Assembly: GCA_900472625.1 (NCBI GenBank)
Contig: UCIT01000006.1
Coordinates: 17,984-81,983, forward strand
Reading direction: 5' to 3'
Length of the DNA: 64,000 bases
DNA from: Hyphomicrobiales bacterium
GTDB taxonomy: Bacteria; Pseudomonadota; Alphaproteobacteria; Rhizobiales; Rhizobiaceae
The notes beneath the pieces are model-generated. The model had not been told where the DNA came from. It worked only from the letters and a program-made list of their open reading frames with translations, and ran no database searches. The position numbers and the translations under genes are program-made. The stretch's first letter is position 1; every line of letters begins with the position of its first letter. Of the stretch, positions 12,042 to 21,686 are shown piece after piece.

Positions 12042-13160
12042 TCAACCCTGTGGGAAGTAGCTGAACTTGCCGTCCGGGCCCTTCTTCCATTCGTACATGA
12101 TGTAGCCTGGGATCTTCGGGTCGCCCTTTTCGTCGAACGAGATGTCGCCGAGAACGGTCTTGAACGGACCTTTTGCCTTCATGGCTGCAGCAACGGCTTC
12201 AGCGTCGGTCGAAGCAGCGGCCTTGGCAGCTTCAGCGATCGTCTGCATGGCAGCGTAGGAGTACAGGGTGTAGGCTTCAGGGTTGAAGCCGGCAGCCTTG
12301 AACTTCTCGACGAGCGCCTTGTTGTCAGGGTTCAGGGTTGCGTCAGGGCCGAACGTGTTCAGCGTGCCTTCGACAGCGTCGCCGGCGATCGAAGCCAGTT
12401 CGTTCGAGACGATACCATCGCCCGATACGAGCTTGGCCTTGAGGCCCTGGTCGGCAGCCTGGCGGATGATCAGACCAGCTTCGGTGTGGAGACCACCCCA
12501 ATAGATGATCGAAACGCCGGCTTCCTTCATCTTGGCGATGAGGGCCGAGAAGTCCTTGTCGCCGACGTTGATGCCTTCGTACATGACTTCGGTGATACCA
12601 GCGGCATTCATGGCCTTCTTGGTTTCGTCAGCGAGGCCCTGACCGTATGGGGTCTTGTCGTGGACGACAGCGATCTTGGCGTCCTTGAAGTGGTCGGCAA
12701 GATACTTGCCGGCGATGCCGCCCTGCTGGTCGTCACGACCGCAAGTACGGAACGTGTTCCACAGACCACGCTCCGTGAACTGCGGGTTGGTCGCAGCCGG
12801 CGTGATTTCGAGGATGCCGTTTTCGGCGTAAACTTCGGAAGCCGGGATCGAAACGCCCGAGTTGAAGTGACCGATGACGAACTTGACGCCGTCAGCCGCA
12901 AACTTGTTGGCGACCGAGATGCCCTGCTTCGGGTCGGAAACGTCGTCGCCGAGCACGATCTTGATCTGCTCGCCGTTGATGCCGCCAGCCGCGTTGATGT
13001 CGGCAGCTGCCTGCTCGGCACCCTTCTGGAGCTGAGCGCCGAACGCTGCGTTCGGGCCAGTCAGCGGGCCAGCAACGGCCACCAGGATATCGGCCCATGC
13101 GTTGCCACTGAAAGCGACCATCGCCGTCAGAGCCACTGCCGACAGAAGAGACTTCTTCAT
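12042..13160 (-). CDS. Branched-chain amino-acid ABC transporter substrate-binding protein
   Basis: A 372-residue periplasmic receptor. It has a signal peptide ([19 protein letters not shown], cut near AWA/D), then the mature start [20 protein letters not shown] and the type I periplasmic binding fold of LivJ/LivK/BraC ([17 protein letters not shown]). It is the last gene of the liv operon read on the minus strand, after livH, M, G, F and the small membrane gene. The 119-base gap in front of it suggests that it may also have its own promoter. A strong terminator follows. Leucine, isoleucine or valine is the family expectation; rhizobial homologues can be broader. Confidence 0.93.
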   Translation of the reverse strand: MKKSLLSAVALTAMVAFSGNAWADILVAVAGPLTGPNAAFGAQLQKGAEQAAADINAAGGINGEQIKIVLGDDVSDPKQGISVANKFAADGVKFVIGHFNSGVSIPASEVYAENGILEITPAATNPQFTERGLWNTFRTCGRDDQQGGIAGKYLADHFKDAKIAVVHDKTPYGQGLADETKKAMNAAGITEVMYEGINVGDKDFSALIAKMKEAGVSIIYWGGLHTEAGLIIRQAADQGLKAKLVSGDGIVSNELASIAGDAVEGTLNTFGPDATLNPDNKALVEKFKAAGFNPEAYTLYSYAAMQTIAEAAKAAASTDAEAVAAAMKAKGPFKTVLGDISFDEKGDPKIPGYIMYEWKKGPDGKFSYFPQG

Positions 13161-13279
13161 TATGTTACTCCCAATTTTTTAGCGGGTTATGTTCCACGAC
13201 CCGACGCATTACCCACTTTACTGCGCCAGGAAACTTGTTCCACTCGGAGAGGTAATCTGTCCCTAGTTTCAACCGGCTG

Positions 13280-13633
13280 TCAACGCTTGGCTTTCCAGGA
13301 GAAAGCGGACGTTTTTTCGTAGAGCCAGTAATAGTTGTTGACCATCTGGTTGGTCCGGCGAACGCGGTAGCCGGCCGTCGAGAAGATCAGAAGAAGAATG
13401 AAGTCGATGACGTAATAGAACACGCTAATCACCGGACCGTCGAACAGCGCGTGATGCAGGAATTGCATCGCGGCGGCGAGCAGCACCGTGTAGGCGATCA
13501 CGATCGGATAATCGCTCCAGTTTTCGGCCGCAGCCTTGCCGGATCGCCATGCGGTCCAGAAGCCGATCAGCAAGACCAGAAACCGGATGACGCTGCGGAC
13601 GCCGGTGTCGCTTTCAAAGAAAAGTCCCTGCAT
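13280..13633 (-). CDS. Small conserved membrane protein of rhizobial liv clusters (DUF6867-like)
   Basis: A 117-residue protein with three likely membrane helices (VIRFLVLLIGFWTAW, IVIAYTVLLAAAMQF, VFYYVIDFILLLIFSTAG) and a basic tail. It sits between livF and the binding-protein gene in the same direction, with GGAG about 9 bases before its ATG. I recall a domain of unknown function (DUF6867) for proteins in this position, but this is memory and not a search. A role in assembly or tuning of the transporter is only an inference from position. Confidence 0.75.
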   Translation of the reverse strand: MQGLFFESDTGVRSVIRFLVLLIGFWTAWRSGKAAAENWSDYPIVIAYTVLLAAAMQFLHHALFDGPVISVFYYVIDFILLLIFSTAGYRVRRTNQMVNNYYWLYEKTSAFSWKAKR

Positions 13634-13657
13634 ATCAAAGTCTCCCCTTCGTCATGC

Positions 13658-14386
13658 TCAATGCCGTCCGCCTTCGAGATAAGCGGCGCGGACTTCCGGA
13701 TTGGCCAGAAGCTCCTGTCCGGAACCCGACATCGTCACCTTGCCGTTGACCATCACATAGGCGCGGTCGGACAGCTTGAGCGCCGCGAACGCGTTCTGTT
13801 CGACAAGAAACACGGTCAGCCCGTCTTCCTTGTTGAGCTTCTTGATTGCCTCGAAGATGCCCTTGACGATCAAGGGTGCGAGGCCGAGCGACGGTTCGTC
13901 GAGCAACAGCAGCTTTGGGCGTGCCATCAGCGCGCGGCCGATCGACAGCATCTGTTGTTCGCCGCCCGAAAGCGTACCGCCGCGCTGCGCCTGGCGCTCC
14001 TTCAGGCGCGGGAACATCACGAAGATCTTCTCCACGTCTTCCTTGAAGTATTTCAGGTTGTCGAGACCGGCACCCATCTGCAGGTTTTCCATGACGCTCA
14101 TGCGCGGAAAAATGCGACGTCCCTCCGGCGACTGCGCGATGCGCAGGCGGGCGATTTCGTGGGTCGGCATCTTGGTGATGTCGCGGCCTTCGAAAATGAC
14201 CGAACCGGTACGCGCCTGCGGGCTGCCGCAGATGGTCATCATCAGCGTCGACTTTCCGGCGCCGTTGGCGCCGATCAGGCTGACGATCTCGCCCTGGTTG
14301 ACGTGCACATCGATCCCCGCCAGCGCGCGGATGTTGCCGTAATAGGTTTCGACGCCTTCGACCTTGAGAAGTGGCTGACCGGTCAT
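13658..14386 (-). CDS. livF: Branched-chain amino-acid ABC transporter ATP-binding protein LivF
   Basis: A 242-residue ATPase of the importer. It has Walker A GANGAGKST, the signature LSGGEQQML, Walker B LLLLDEPSLGLAP, and the LivF-type end with ANPEVRAAYLEGG. Its ATG shares one base with the livG stop (TGATG), so the two ATPases are coupled in translation and probably form a heterodimer under LivHM. Its length is normal for LivF. Confidence 0.95.
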   Translation of the reverse strand: MTGQPLLKVEGVETYYGNIRALAGIDVHVNQGEIVSLIGANGAGKSTLMMTICGSPQARTGSVIFEGRDITKMPTHEIARLRIAQSPEGRRIFPRMSVMENLQMGAGLDNLKYFKEDVEKIFVMFPRLKERQAQRGGTLSGGEQQMLSIGRALMARPKLLLLDEPSLGLAPLIVKGIFEAIKKLNKEDGLTVFLVEQNAFAALKLSDRAYVMVNGKVTMSGSGQELLANPEVRAAYLEGGRH

Positions 14387-15261
14387 CAGTGTGCGCCTCC
14401 TTCGAGGCTCTCGACGGCTGCTATCACTTCTTCAACTTCCTCGTCCTCGACACCGAGATAGGCCGCGATGACCCTCGGATCATTCTTCACATGGTCAGGC
14501 GTACCATCCGAAATCTTCTGGCCGTATTCGAGCACAACGACGTGGTCGGAAATCTCCATGACCACGGACATGTCGTGTTCGATCAAAAGGATCGACGTGC
14601 CGCTGTCGGCGCGGATATCGCGCAGCAGGGTGTTGAGAACCGCCGACTCGCGCGGATTGAGGCCGGCCGCGGGCTCGTCCAGGCACAGCAGTTCCGGCTC
14701 CGTGCACATGGCACGGGCGATTTCCAGACGACGCTGCGCGCCATAGGGAAGATCACCGGCCGGATCGTCGGCGCGATCGATCAGATCGGCCTTCTCCAGC
14801 CAATGACGGGCAAGCTCGATCGAGTTCTTGGCTTCGGCGGCATAGCGGCCGATACCGAGCAGGCCGAGAATGGTGTAGCCTGATGCCCGCATCAGCTTGT
14901 TGTGCTGGGCGACCAGCAGGTTTTCGAGCACCGTCAGGCCGGAGAACAGGCGGATGTTCTGGAACGTGCGGGCAACCTTGGCTTCCTTGGTGATGCGGAA
15001 GTCGGGCAGACGCTCGAGCAGATATTCCTTGCCGCTCTTCTGCTGCAGGGTGATCATCCCCATCGTCGGCTTGTAAAAGCCGGTGATGCAGTTGAATACG
15101 GTGGTCTTTCCGGCGCCGTTCGGCCCGATCAGCGCCGTGATGTCGCCGCGCTTGGCTTCGAACGAGAAGTCGTTGATGGCCATCAGCCCGCCGAACTTCA
15201 TCGACAGATGCTCGACCTTGAGCAGGGTATCGCTGGTCATGGTGTTTTCCTGGGGGCTCAT
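14386..15261 (-). CDS. livG: Branched-chain amino-acid ABC transporter ATP-binding protein LivG
   Basis: A 291-residue ATPase. It has Walker A GPNGAGKTT, signature region LPYGAQRRLEIARAM, Walker B LLCLDEPAAGLNP, and a LivG-type end (DPRVIAAYLG) followed by an acidic extension of about 20 residues (DEEVEEVIAAVESLEGG). Two starts are possible. The ATG at 15261 has AAGGAGG about 10 bases upstream and shares a base with the livM stop. A second ATG at 15240 has AGGA 7 bases upstream. I keep the longer form. Confidence 0.94.
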   Translation of the reverse strand: MSPQENTMTSDTLLKVEHLSMKFGGLMAINDFSFEAKRGDITALIGPNGAGKTTVFNCITGFYKPTMGMITLQQKSGKEYLLERLPDFRITKEAKVARTFQNIRLFSGLTVLENLLVAQHNKLMRASGYTILGLLGIGRYAAEAKNSIELARHWLEKADLIDRADDPAGDLPYGAQRRLEIARAMCTEPELLCLDEPAAGLNPRESAVLNTLLRDIRADSGTSILLIEHDMSVVMEISDHVVVLEYGQKISDGTPDHVKNDPRVIAAYLGVEDEEVEEVIAAVESLEGGAH

Positions 15262-16652
15262 CAGCCGTGGCCCTCCTTGGTGAAGCTTCCCGATACCGAC
15301 TTGCGCTCCTTGAGGAAGGCCGTCGGTTCACGCGATCCCACGAAGCCGCGCGGCTTGATCAGCATGACGACGACCATTGCCAGGCCGAAGAGCAGCATGC
15401 GGTAGAGTTCCGGCGTGAAATCAGGTCCGAAGACAAGCTTCAGGAATTCCATTTCGCGCAGCATTTCCGTGCCGCCGATCATCACGATCGCGGCGATCGC
15501 GATGCCGGTCAGCGACCCCATGCCGCCGAGAACGACGATGGCGAGGATGACGGCCGATTCCAGGAACACGAAGGATTCAGGCGAGACGAAGCCTTGGCGG
15601 GCAGCGAAGAACGAGCCGGCAAAGCCGCCGAACATCGCGCCGGTGGCGAAAGCCGTGAGTTTCGTCGTCACCGTGTTGATGCCGAGCGAACGGCAGGCGA
15701 TTTCGTCCTCGCGCAGCGCTTCCCAGGCACGACCGATCGGCATGCGGCGGAGCCGGATGGTAACGTAGGCCGTCAGCATGCAAAGCGCCAGGATAAGATA
15801 GAACAGGAAGATCTTGTAGTAGGCCGACGAGATCGGCAGGTGGAACAGCTTGGCGAAGCCGTGCGGGCTGGCATCGAAGGGGATGCCGAACAGCGTTGCC
15901 TTCGGAATGCTGGCGATGCCGAACGTGCCCTTGGTCAGATCAGTCCAGTTGATGATGACCAATCGGATGATTTCACCGAACGCCAGTGTCACGATCGCCA
16001 GGTAATCGCCGCGAAGACGCAGCACCGGGAAGCCGAGAATGATGCCCCAGAGAGCCGCGAAGATACCGGAGAGCGGCAGCAGCACCCAGAAGGACAGGCC
16101 GAAATAGCTGGACAGCAGCGCGTAGGAATAGGCACCCACGGCATAGAAGGCGACATAGCCAAGATCGAGCAGACCAGCGAGACCAACGACGATGTTGAGG
16201 CCCCAGGCCAGCATCACGTAGATCAGGATCTGGATACCGAAGTTATCGACCCACTTGAGCGAGCCCTGCGCGCCGACCAGCGCCACGATGACGACGGGAT
16301 AAAGGAGCAGGGCGACTAGCGCGATCTTGAGGAAATGCGCGTGGAAGAAACCCTTTTCCGTGGAAATCTCAAGCTCGCCGCTACGGGCCTTTGCCAGCTT
16401 TCGCGCGTCCAGATGTGGACGCAGGAAGACTACGATCGCGAAGCGACCGACTGCCGCGATTGCCACGAAGATGGCCAGCAAGCCCCAGCGCTGTACCACG
16501 ATGAGTTCGTTGCTGATGTTCTGCTGCGTGCCGAGACCGACATAGAGCACGAACATGCCAAACGAGATCACGGCTGCGAACAGCGCTTCTTTAATACCCT
16601 TCTGGACAAGACCGGACGCGGGCTTGCCAGAGGCGTTTTCGACATTTGCCAT
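15261..16652 (-). CDS. livM: Branched-chain amino-acid ABC transporter permease LivM
   Basis: A 463-residue inner-membrane subunit. It is longer than UrtC because it has an N-terminal extension with two or three helices ([34 protein letters not shown]). The conserved LivM core follows ([60 protein letters not shown]). It ends by overlapping livG by one base and starts 4 bases after the livH stop. Confidence 0.94.
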   Translation of the reverse strand: MANVENASGKPASGLVQKGIKEALFAAVISFGMFVLYVGLGTQQNISNELIVVQRWGLLAIFVAIAAVGRFAIVVFLRPHLDARKLAKARSGELEISTEKGFFHAHFLKIALVALLLYPVVIVALVGAQGSLKWVDNFGIQILIYVMLAWGLNIVVGLAGLLDLGYVAFYAVGAYSYALLSSYFGLSFWVLLPLSGIFAALWGIILGFPVLRLRGDYLAIVTLAFGEIIRLVIINWTDLTKGTFGIASIPKATLFGIPFDASPHGFAKLFHLPISSAYYKIFLFYLILALCMLTAYVTIRLRRMPIGRAWEALREDEIACRSLGINTVTTKLTAFATGAMFGGFAGSFFAARQGFVSPESFVFLESAVILAIVVLGGMGSLTGIAIAAIVMIGGTEMLREMEFLKLVFGPDFTPELYRMLLFGLAMVVVMLIKPRGFVGSREPTAFLKERKSVSGSFTKEGHG

Positions 16653-16656
16653 GACG

Positions 16657-17559
16657 TTAAACCTTCTCGACTTCCGGCCGGCCCAGGATACCTGTCGGCT
16701 TGAAGATCAGCACGAAAGCGAGGATGGCGAAGGTCGCCACGTCCTTGTAAGCGATGGTGAAATACGCCGACCACAGGGATTCGATCAGACCGATCATCAG
16801 GCCGCCGAGAACGGCGCCCGGAAGCGAACCGATGCCACCGAGAACAGCCGCCGTGAAGGCTTTCACGCCGGGAACGAAGCCATCGTTGAAGTTCACCACG
16901 CCATAATACATCAGGTACATCGTTCCCGCGACGGCAGCGAGGGCCGCTCCCATGATGAACGTGACCGAGATCGTCTGGTCGACGTTGACGCCCAGAAGCG
17001 CCGCCATCTTGCGGTCCTGCTCGGTCGCACGCTGGGCGCGCCCGAGAGCCGTATGATTGACGAGATACCAGAAGACCGTCAGCAGAACCGCGGTAATGAT
17101 CATGATCACGATCTGCTTCAGCGAGATCGTGATGCCACCGACGTTATAAACGCTGCTGATCAGCGGCGGGATCGGCTTGTTGCGCGGACCCTGCGTGACC
17201 TGGATAAAGTTCGACAGCGTGATCGACATGCCGATCGCGGTGATCAGCGGTGCCAGGCGGAACGAACCGCGCAGCGGGCGATAGGCGACACGCTCGATCG
17301 TCCAGTTCCACAAACTCGTCATCAGCATCGCGGCAAGGAGCATCACCAGCAGCAAAACAGCGACCGGCAGACCAGCAAACATCGATGTCAGGACGAGAAA
17401 GACGATAAGGGCGGCAAAACCACCGATCATGAAGATATCGCCGTGGGCGAAATTGATCATGCCGACAATGCCGTAAACCATCGTGTAGCCAATTGCGACA
17501 AGGCCATAGATGGATCCAAGAGTCAGCCCATTGACGAGCTGCTGGACAAAATATTCCAT
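16657..17559 (-). CDS. livH: Branched-chain amino-acid ABC transporter permease LivH
   Basis: A 300-residue polytopic permease and first gene of the liv operon. Family segments are clear: [39 protein letters not shown], and [20 protein letters not shown] with the EAA-like loop. AGGGGA precedes its ATG by about 7 bases. The 386-base AT-rich gap in front should hold the operon promoter. The operon order is livH, M, G, F, small membrane gene, binding protein. Confidence 0.95.
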   Translation of the reverse strand: MEYFVQQLVNGLTLGSIYGLVAIGYTMVYGIVGMINFAHGDIFMIGGFAALIVFLVLTSMFAGLPVAVLLLVMLLAAMLMTSLWNWTIERVAYRPLRGSFRLAPLITAIGMSITLSNFIQVTQGPRNKPIPPLISSVYNVGGITISLKQIVIMIITAVLLTVFWYLVNHTALGRAQRATEQDRKMAALLGVNVDQTISVTFIMGAALAAVAGTMYLMYYGVVNFNDGFVPGVKAFTAAVLGGIGSLPGAVLGGLMIGLIESLWSAYFTIAYKDVATFAILAFVLIFKPTGILGRPEVEKV

Positions 17560-17945
17560 ATGTCTTTTCCCCTGGACACAGAACCCCGAAAAGCCTGCGT
17601 CTCTTGTTATTAGAGCCCTTACTGAACCCCTGTTTTAAGATTTCATACTGCTTTCAAGGCAAAAGGGAAGTGCAAAATTACAAAGCTCCAAAGTTCTTTG
17701 CCGTTTTGGTGAAAATGACTTTTTGGCACCCGGAATGTCGATTTTTTCAACACCGTACGGCGTGAAACGCTACTTTTAACCGCAGAACTCCATTCTCAGG
17801 ATAATTCTTACATTCGCAACCAATTCGGAAATAGTAGACCTGAGACCGCCCATCACAACAAAACATCGGCTGCGACCTTGCGAAGCACGTAACAGCGGTG
17901 CAATGGCAAGCAAAAGCGATTATATAACAAGCAGGACAGAGAAGG
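17560..17945. promoter_or_regulatory. AT-rich divergent spacer between livH and cysQ
   Basis: About 386 bases without a credible gene, clearly richer in A and T than the flanks. It must hold the promoters for livH (minus) and cysQ (plus). A CAAAG/CTTTG dyad near 17680-17700 is the only repeat I noticed. No regulator site was recognised with confidence. Confidence 0.5.
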
Positions 17946-18740
17946 TTGAGCCCGACTGTGATGCTCCAGACATTTGAACGTGCCGCGCTGGAAGCCGGCA
18001 AGGCTATCATGGACGTCTTCAAGGCGGGCTGCACGGCCGCCAAGAAGGCTGACAACAGCCCCGTTACAATCGCCGACGAGCGCGCGGAACGCATCATCCT
18101 GGAGCATCTCCGCACCGACTTTCCCGACATTCCCGTCATCGCCGAGGAATCCGTGGCCGCAGGGATCGTTCCTGATATCGGCGCCTCGTTCTTCCTCGTC
18201 GATCCGCTCGACGGCACCCGCGAATTCGTCGACAGGCGGCCGGAGTTCACCGTCAACATCGCCTACATCACCGACGGGCACCCCATGGCCGGCATCGTCC
18301 TTGCCCCTGCCCTCGGCGTCGCATTTCTGGGCGAAAACGGGAACGCCGAAAAGCTGTTCATCGATGCCGATTTTCGCGTCGAGCAGCGCCTGCCGATCAA
18401 TGTACGCTTTGCGAGCGAAGAGCGCACGGCACTGGCCAGCCGTTCGCACGACAGTCCGCAGACCGCACGCTTTCTGGCCGAGCAGGCGATTTCCGAGTGC
18501 CGCAACATCGGCTCCTCCTTAAAATTCTGCCTGCTCGCCGAGGGCGAAGCGGACGTCTACCCGCGCTTCACCCGCACCATGGAGTGGGACACGGCTGCCG
18601 GCGACGCCGTTCTCAGGGCAGCTGGAGGCTCGACGGTGACGCTGGACGGGCAACCGCTGACCTACGGCAAGACGCGGCAGGCGCATGATTGCGATTTCGC
18701 CAACCCGGATTTCATCTCCTGGGGCGGCAGCGCGCGGTAA
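17946..18740 (+). CDS. cysQ: 3'(2'),5'-bisphosphate nucleotidase CysQ-like (inositol monophosphatase family)
   Basis: A 264-residue metal-dependent phosphatase that likely removes the 3' phosphate of PAP, the by-product of sulfate assimilation. The metal-binding motifs are present: Glu in VIAEESVA, the DPLDGTREF box, and WDTAAGDAVLRAAGG. DPLDGTREF with Arg-Glu-Phe is the CysQ form of the motif; general inositol phosphatases usually have DGT.N. The reading frame starts at TTG 17946 with AGGA about 9 bases upstream. An ATG at 17961 is an alternative. Confidence 0.87.
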   Translation: MSPTVMLQTFERAALEAGKAIMDVFKAGCTAAKKADNSPVTIADERAERIILEHLRTDFPDIPVIAEESVAAGIVPDIGASFFLVDPLDGTREFVDRRPEFTVNIAYITDGHPMAGIVLAPALGVAFLGENGNAEKLFIDADFRVEQRLPINVRFASEERTALASRSHDSPQTARFLAEQAISECRNIGSSLKFCLLAEGEADVYPRFTRTMEWDTAAGDAVLRAAGGSTVTLDGQPLTYGKTRQAHDCDFANPDFISWGGSAR

Positions 18741-18867
18741 CGTGCGCGGGACGCTTCAGCGGAATAGCTCTTTCAAATCAACGTAGCCGCGGGCTTTTTA
18801 TCCCCAAAGCCAAATCAGCTCCTACGATTTGCGGCAACGAACCAGCGCCGCAAATCGGGAGCCTACC

Positions 18868-19905
18868 GTGTCGGATCAGACCAGCAACCTCGCCCTGCCC
18901 TATATTCTGCCATCGCAGGCACAGAAACACGTGCCACACAACGAGGCGCTCCAGCGGCTGGACGCTGTTGTGCAACTCACAATCATCGCCGAGACCCGAA
19001 CGCCGCCGCCCACGCCTGAAGAGGGCGCCTGCTATCTGCTGGCAACGGACGCGGACGGGGTCTGGGCCGGAAAGGCCGGCTTGCTCGCCATGTGGCAGGA
19101 CGGCGCCTGGCTCTACATCACTCCGAAACCTGGCTGGCGGGCATTTTTTCTCGAAACCGGGCAGATCAGGGCCTTCAATGGCGGCGAGTGGCAGGCCATG
19201 TCGCTGGCCGCCGACGGCAGTGTGCCGATGCTTGGCATCAACGCCACGCCCGACACCGTCAATCGCCTGTCGGTCGCCTCGCCCGCAACGCTCCTGAGCC
19301 ATGCCGGGCAAGGCCACCAGCTCAAGCTGAACAAGGCCGAGGCCTCCGACACCGGCACCCTGCTGTTTCAGACAGGCTGGTCCGGGCGCGCAGAGATGGG
19401 CTTGGCTGGCGATGATCGGTTCTCGATCAAGGTGAGCGCCGATGGCAGCAACTGGCTGACGGCTATGAACATAAGCGCCGATGGTGTCGTGCACACCCCG
19501 GCACAACCGGCCGCGCGCGCGTCGCCATCACCGGGAACGGCAACACTGGCATCTGCAAGCCGAACGGGCTTCGCAGACCTGGCTATCCAGCAAGGCGGTT
19601 TCTCGCTGGGGGCGGTCGTTCCTGCCGGCGTCGGGAACAGGCTGGTGGTTCCGGCATCAGGGCTCTACTTGCTGTCTCTCAACGTCAGCACCCTCACCTC
19701 TTCCAGCCATGACACGGCGATCGAGGCGAATGGCGCGACGGTCCTTGCCACCGCGAGTGGCGTCGCCTCCGCCGTGCCAAGCCGCCAGAGCGCCTCGACG
19801 ATCGTATTCTTGAACGAGGGGGACTGGCTTTCGCTGCTCCACAGCGGTAGCGCGCAGTACCAGTTTGGACCGACGCAAACCGAATTGTGCGCCGTCATGC
19901 TGTAG
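18868..19905 (+). CDS. DUF2793-type protein with a C1q/tail-fibre-like C-terminus
   Basis: A 345-residue protein. The N-terminal 100 residues (LALPYILPSQAQKHVPHNEA, then WQDGAWLYITPKPGWRAFF) match my memory of DUF2793, a domain of unknown function found in alphaproteobacteria, sometimes near phage-like or gene-transfer-agent genes. A middle stretch (SDTGTLLFQTGWSGRAEMGL, then DGSNW) looks like a tail-protein repeat. The last 120 residues are beta-rich and end TELCAVML, like C1q-type trimer heads. GTG at 18868 has GGGAG six bases before it. There is no signal peptide and no phage gene nearby, so the role is unknown. Confidence 0.7.
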   Translation: MSDQTSNLALPYILPSQAQKHVPHNEALQRLDAVVQLTIIAETRTPPPTPEEGACYLLATDADGVWAGKAGLLAMWQDGAWLYITPKPGWRAFFLETGQIRAFNGGEWQAMSLAADGSVPMLGINATPDTVNRLSVASPATLLSHAGQGHQLKLNKAEASDTGTLLFQTGWSGRAEMGLAGDDRFSIKVSADGSNWLTAMNISADGVVHTPAQPAARASPSPGTATLASASRTGFADLAIQQGGFSLGAVVPAGVGNRLVVPASGLYLLSLNVSTLTSSSHDTAIEANGATVLATASGVASAVPSRQSASTIVFLNEGDWLSLLHSGSAQYQFGPTQTELCAVML

Positions 19906-19910
19906 AGCGA

Positions 19911-20648
19911 TTAAAGCAGGCGATAACGAAAGGCGCGGGCCACGGCCTGCATCCGGTTGACGGAATCGAGCTTTCGCATTGCGCTCTTGAGGTAGCCGAC
20001 GACTGTATGTGGCGAGAGATCGAGAATGATCGCGATCTCGTCGCTGCTTTTGCCGGCTGCAGACCAGCGCAGGCATTCGATTTCGCGGTTGCTGAGACTT
20101 TCGAGAGGCTGCTCGGTCACCTGCGAGCGCGCATAGGCGTCCAGAAACTCCATGGCGCCAAACACCTGTTCCATCGCCTCCTCGCGGGAGAGATCTGAAC
20201 GGGAGCCGGAAAACGCAAAGATGTAGGGCCGGCGATCCCCATCATGCAGGACGAAAGCAAAGGTCCGCTTGACCCCCAGCCCCCGAAACATCGCGGTGAT
20301 CCGCGCGCTCTTCAGGCTGTTGTTATTGCTCTCGAATGCCGCAACGTCGAGGCTGACAGGCAGACTTGATCGCCTGAGTTCGGAGACCAGCGCGCTGTTA
20401 TGAAACAGGTCACCCTCGTCATAATCAGCCACCAACGCATCAGGCCAGTTGCTCAGCAAATGGTTGCCGGAAAAGCCACTGCAATCGCCGCATGGAAAAT
20501 TTGCAAACAGAAAGTGGGTAAAGCCCGCCGCCTTGGTAAGTGACCCCAGACGTTCTCTCGGATCAACCGTCACTGCATTCGGCTTCGCTGGCGATAGAAA
20601 AGCAACATCCGCCGCGCCGTTGTGCACGGCGCGTCCCTCATTTCGCAT
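19911..20648 (-). CDS. LuxR-family solo transcriptional regulator
   Basis: A 245-residue regulator. The C-terminal LuxR helix-turn-helix (LSNREIECLRWSAAGKSSDE, then LSPHTVVGYLKSAMRKL) follows an N-terminal domain shaped like the autoinducer-binding domain (FSGNHLLSNWPDALVADYDE). The usual Asp-Pro after this segment, which contacts acyl-homoserine lactones, is absent, so a lactone ligand is doubtful. No luxI-type synthase is present in the window. I start at 20648 (AAGGA nine bases upstream); the longer frame to 20810 lacks support. It ends six bases from the convergent DUF2793 gene. Confidence 0.82.
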   Translation of the reverse strand: MRNEGRAVHNGAADVAFLSPAKPNAVTVDPRERLGSLTKAAGFTHFLFANFPCGDCSGFSGNHLLSNWPDALVADYDEGDLFHNSALVSELRRSSLPVSLDVAAFESNNNSLKSARITAMFRGLGVKRTFAFVLHDGDRRPYIFAFSGSRSDLSREEAMEQVFGAMEFLDAYARSQVTEQPLESLSNREIECLRWSAAGKSSDEIAIILDLSPHTVVGYLKSAMRKLDSVNRMQAVARAFRYRLL

Positions 20649-21049
20649 CGATTTCGTCCTTCGCAGGCTGATTTTGCCGCAGAAACTCGCCTTGGCGACA
20701 AGAAAACGAAGCATCGGTAAAGAAAAAATCGCCCGCATCGACAAGATACGAAGCCAATAATTTGCAACCTTACGTGACGCGCCAAGAAGAGCCGTGGCCA
20801 GGCCAGGCACTCAAGCTTATGTTGAATCGGCTTATAGTTTGCTATCGATCAAACAACTAATATCCATTGTGCATGGCTCCCATGCACTGACGACAAATTT
20901 ACGTAAGGGGAGCGTTGCACGGGTTGCAAAGAGCTGCTTCTGCCCGAGGCGGTTAAAGTTGTTATCAAAGTGTTACGACGAGCTTAGGCAATTTTTAAAT
21001 GTGACAAGCTAGAGTGGCTCTCGTGGTCTTGAGTTGTGTAGAGAGTCCA
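20649..21049. promoter_or_regulatory. Divergent spacer between the LuxR gene and sciP
   Basis: About 400 AT-rich bases. A perfect dyad, GTGCATGG-CTC-CCATGCAC, lies at 20869-20887 and is a good operator candidate. Two GANTC methylation sites lie at 20824-20828 and 21043-21047, the second just before the sciP start. CtrA-type TTAA pairs with the right spacing were not seen. No gene was found. Confidence 0.5.
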
Positions 21050-21325
21050 ATGACCGAAATGATACGTCCCCGAGTGAAATATGTCATCGGCCCCGATGGC
21101 AGCCCGCTGACGATTGCGGATTTGCCGCCGCCGAATACGCGGCGCTGGGTTATCCGCCGCAAGGCAGAGGTTGTCGCGGCAGTGCGCGGTGGTTTGTTGA
21201 GCTTGGAAGAAGCTTGCGAACGTTACACCCTGACAGTCGAGGAGTTCCTCTCCTGGCAGTCTTCAATCAATAGTCATGGTCTTGCCGGTCTGCGCACCAC
21301 GCGCATCCAGCAGTATCGTCATTGA
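21050..21325 (+). CDS. sciP: SciP, small CtrA-inhibiting cell-cycle regulator (DUF1153)
   Basis: A 91-residue helix-turn-helix protein. The conserved core (RVKYVIGPDGSPLTIADLPP, then NTRRWVIRRKAEVVAAVRGG) is that of SciP/DUF1153, which in Caulobacter binds CtrA and blocks activation of its promoters in swarmer cells. I chose the ATG at 21050 because the domain begins there; the longer frame adds 12 unsupported residues. It lies about 1.8 kb before ctrA on the same strand, a conserved neighbourhood in rhizobia. Confidence 0.9.
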   Translation: MTEMIRPRVKYVIGPDGSPLTIADLPPPNTRRWVIRRKAEVVAAVRGGLLSLEEACERYTLTVEEFLSWQSSINSHGLAGLRTTRIQQYRH

Positions 21326-21686
21326 TCAATTTTTAAAGCCTATTGCGATTTTCTCGGGCCGTACGCGCATCTTCTGATGCGACGTCGGCCCGATACCATT
21401 GTTAGAAATAAAATCCTTCTGTAGCCGCCGACCTGCGGCGCATTTCCAAACAATTGAACCGCTGCTCAAGCTCGGCCGAAGTCCACAAAGACCACTCGGA
21501 TCAAGGCCGTGCAAGCACCGGTGAGATGGCGATTTTCCTCTCGGAGTGGCGAAACCTCGTCCGTCACGCCGCCGGCAAAACCCGCAGCCGGAGTGACATT
21601 GCGAACGGTGCGTTTCCAGCATTCGTCTTTGCGGCGACCCAAAGCTATGCCAGCCTGTGGATCGACACGGTTCACAGGAGACGGAC
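21326..21686. other. Spacer between sciP and the GNAT gene
   Basis: About 360 bases. Apart from the hairpin at 21355-21392 and a minor GCCGC/GCGGC stem near 21425-21440, I see no gene. Short open frames here have no ribosome site and no recognisable product. Confidence 0.5.
21355..21392 (+). terminator. Hairpin downstream of sciP
   Basis: CGGGCCG (21355-21361) pairs with CGGCCCG (21386-21392), and inside it CGCATC pairs with GATGCG around TTCT. The stem is strong but has no U-tract. It begins 30 bases after the sciP stop and may end or protect the transcript. Confidence 0.55.

Noticed and set aside
17700..17740. TGGCAC in the liv/cysQ spacer as a sigma-54 promoter
   Set aside because: The TGGCAC half is present, but no TTGC-type -12 element lies at the right distance.
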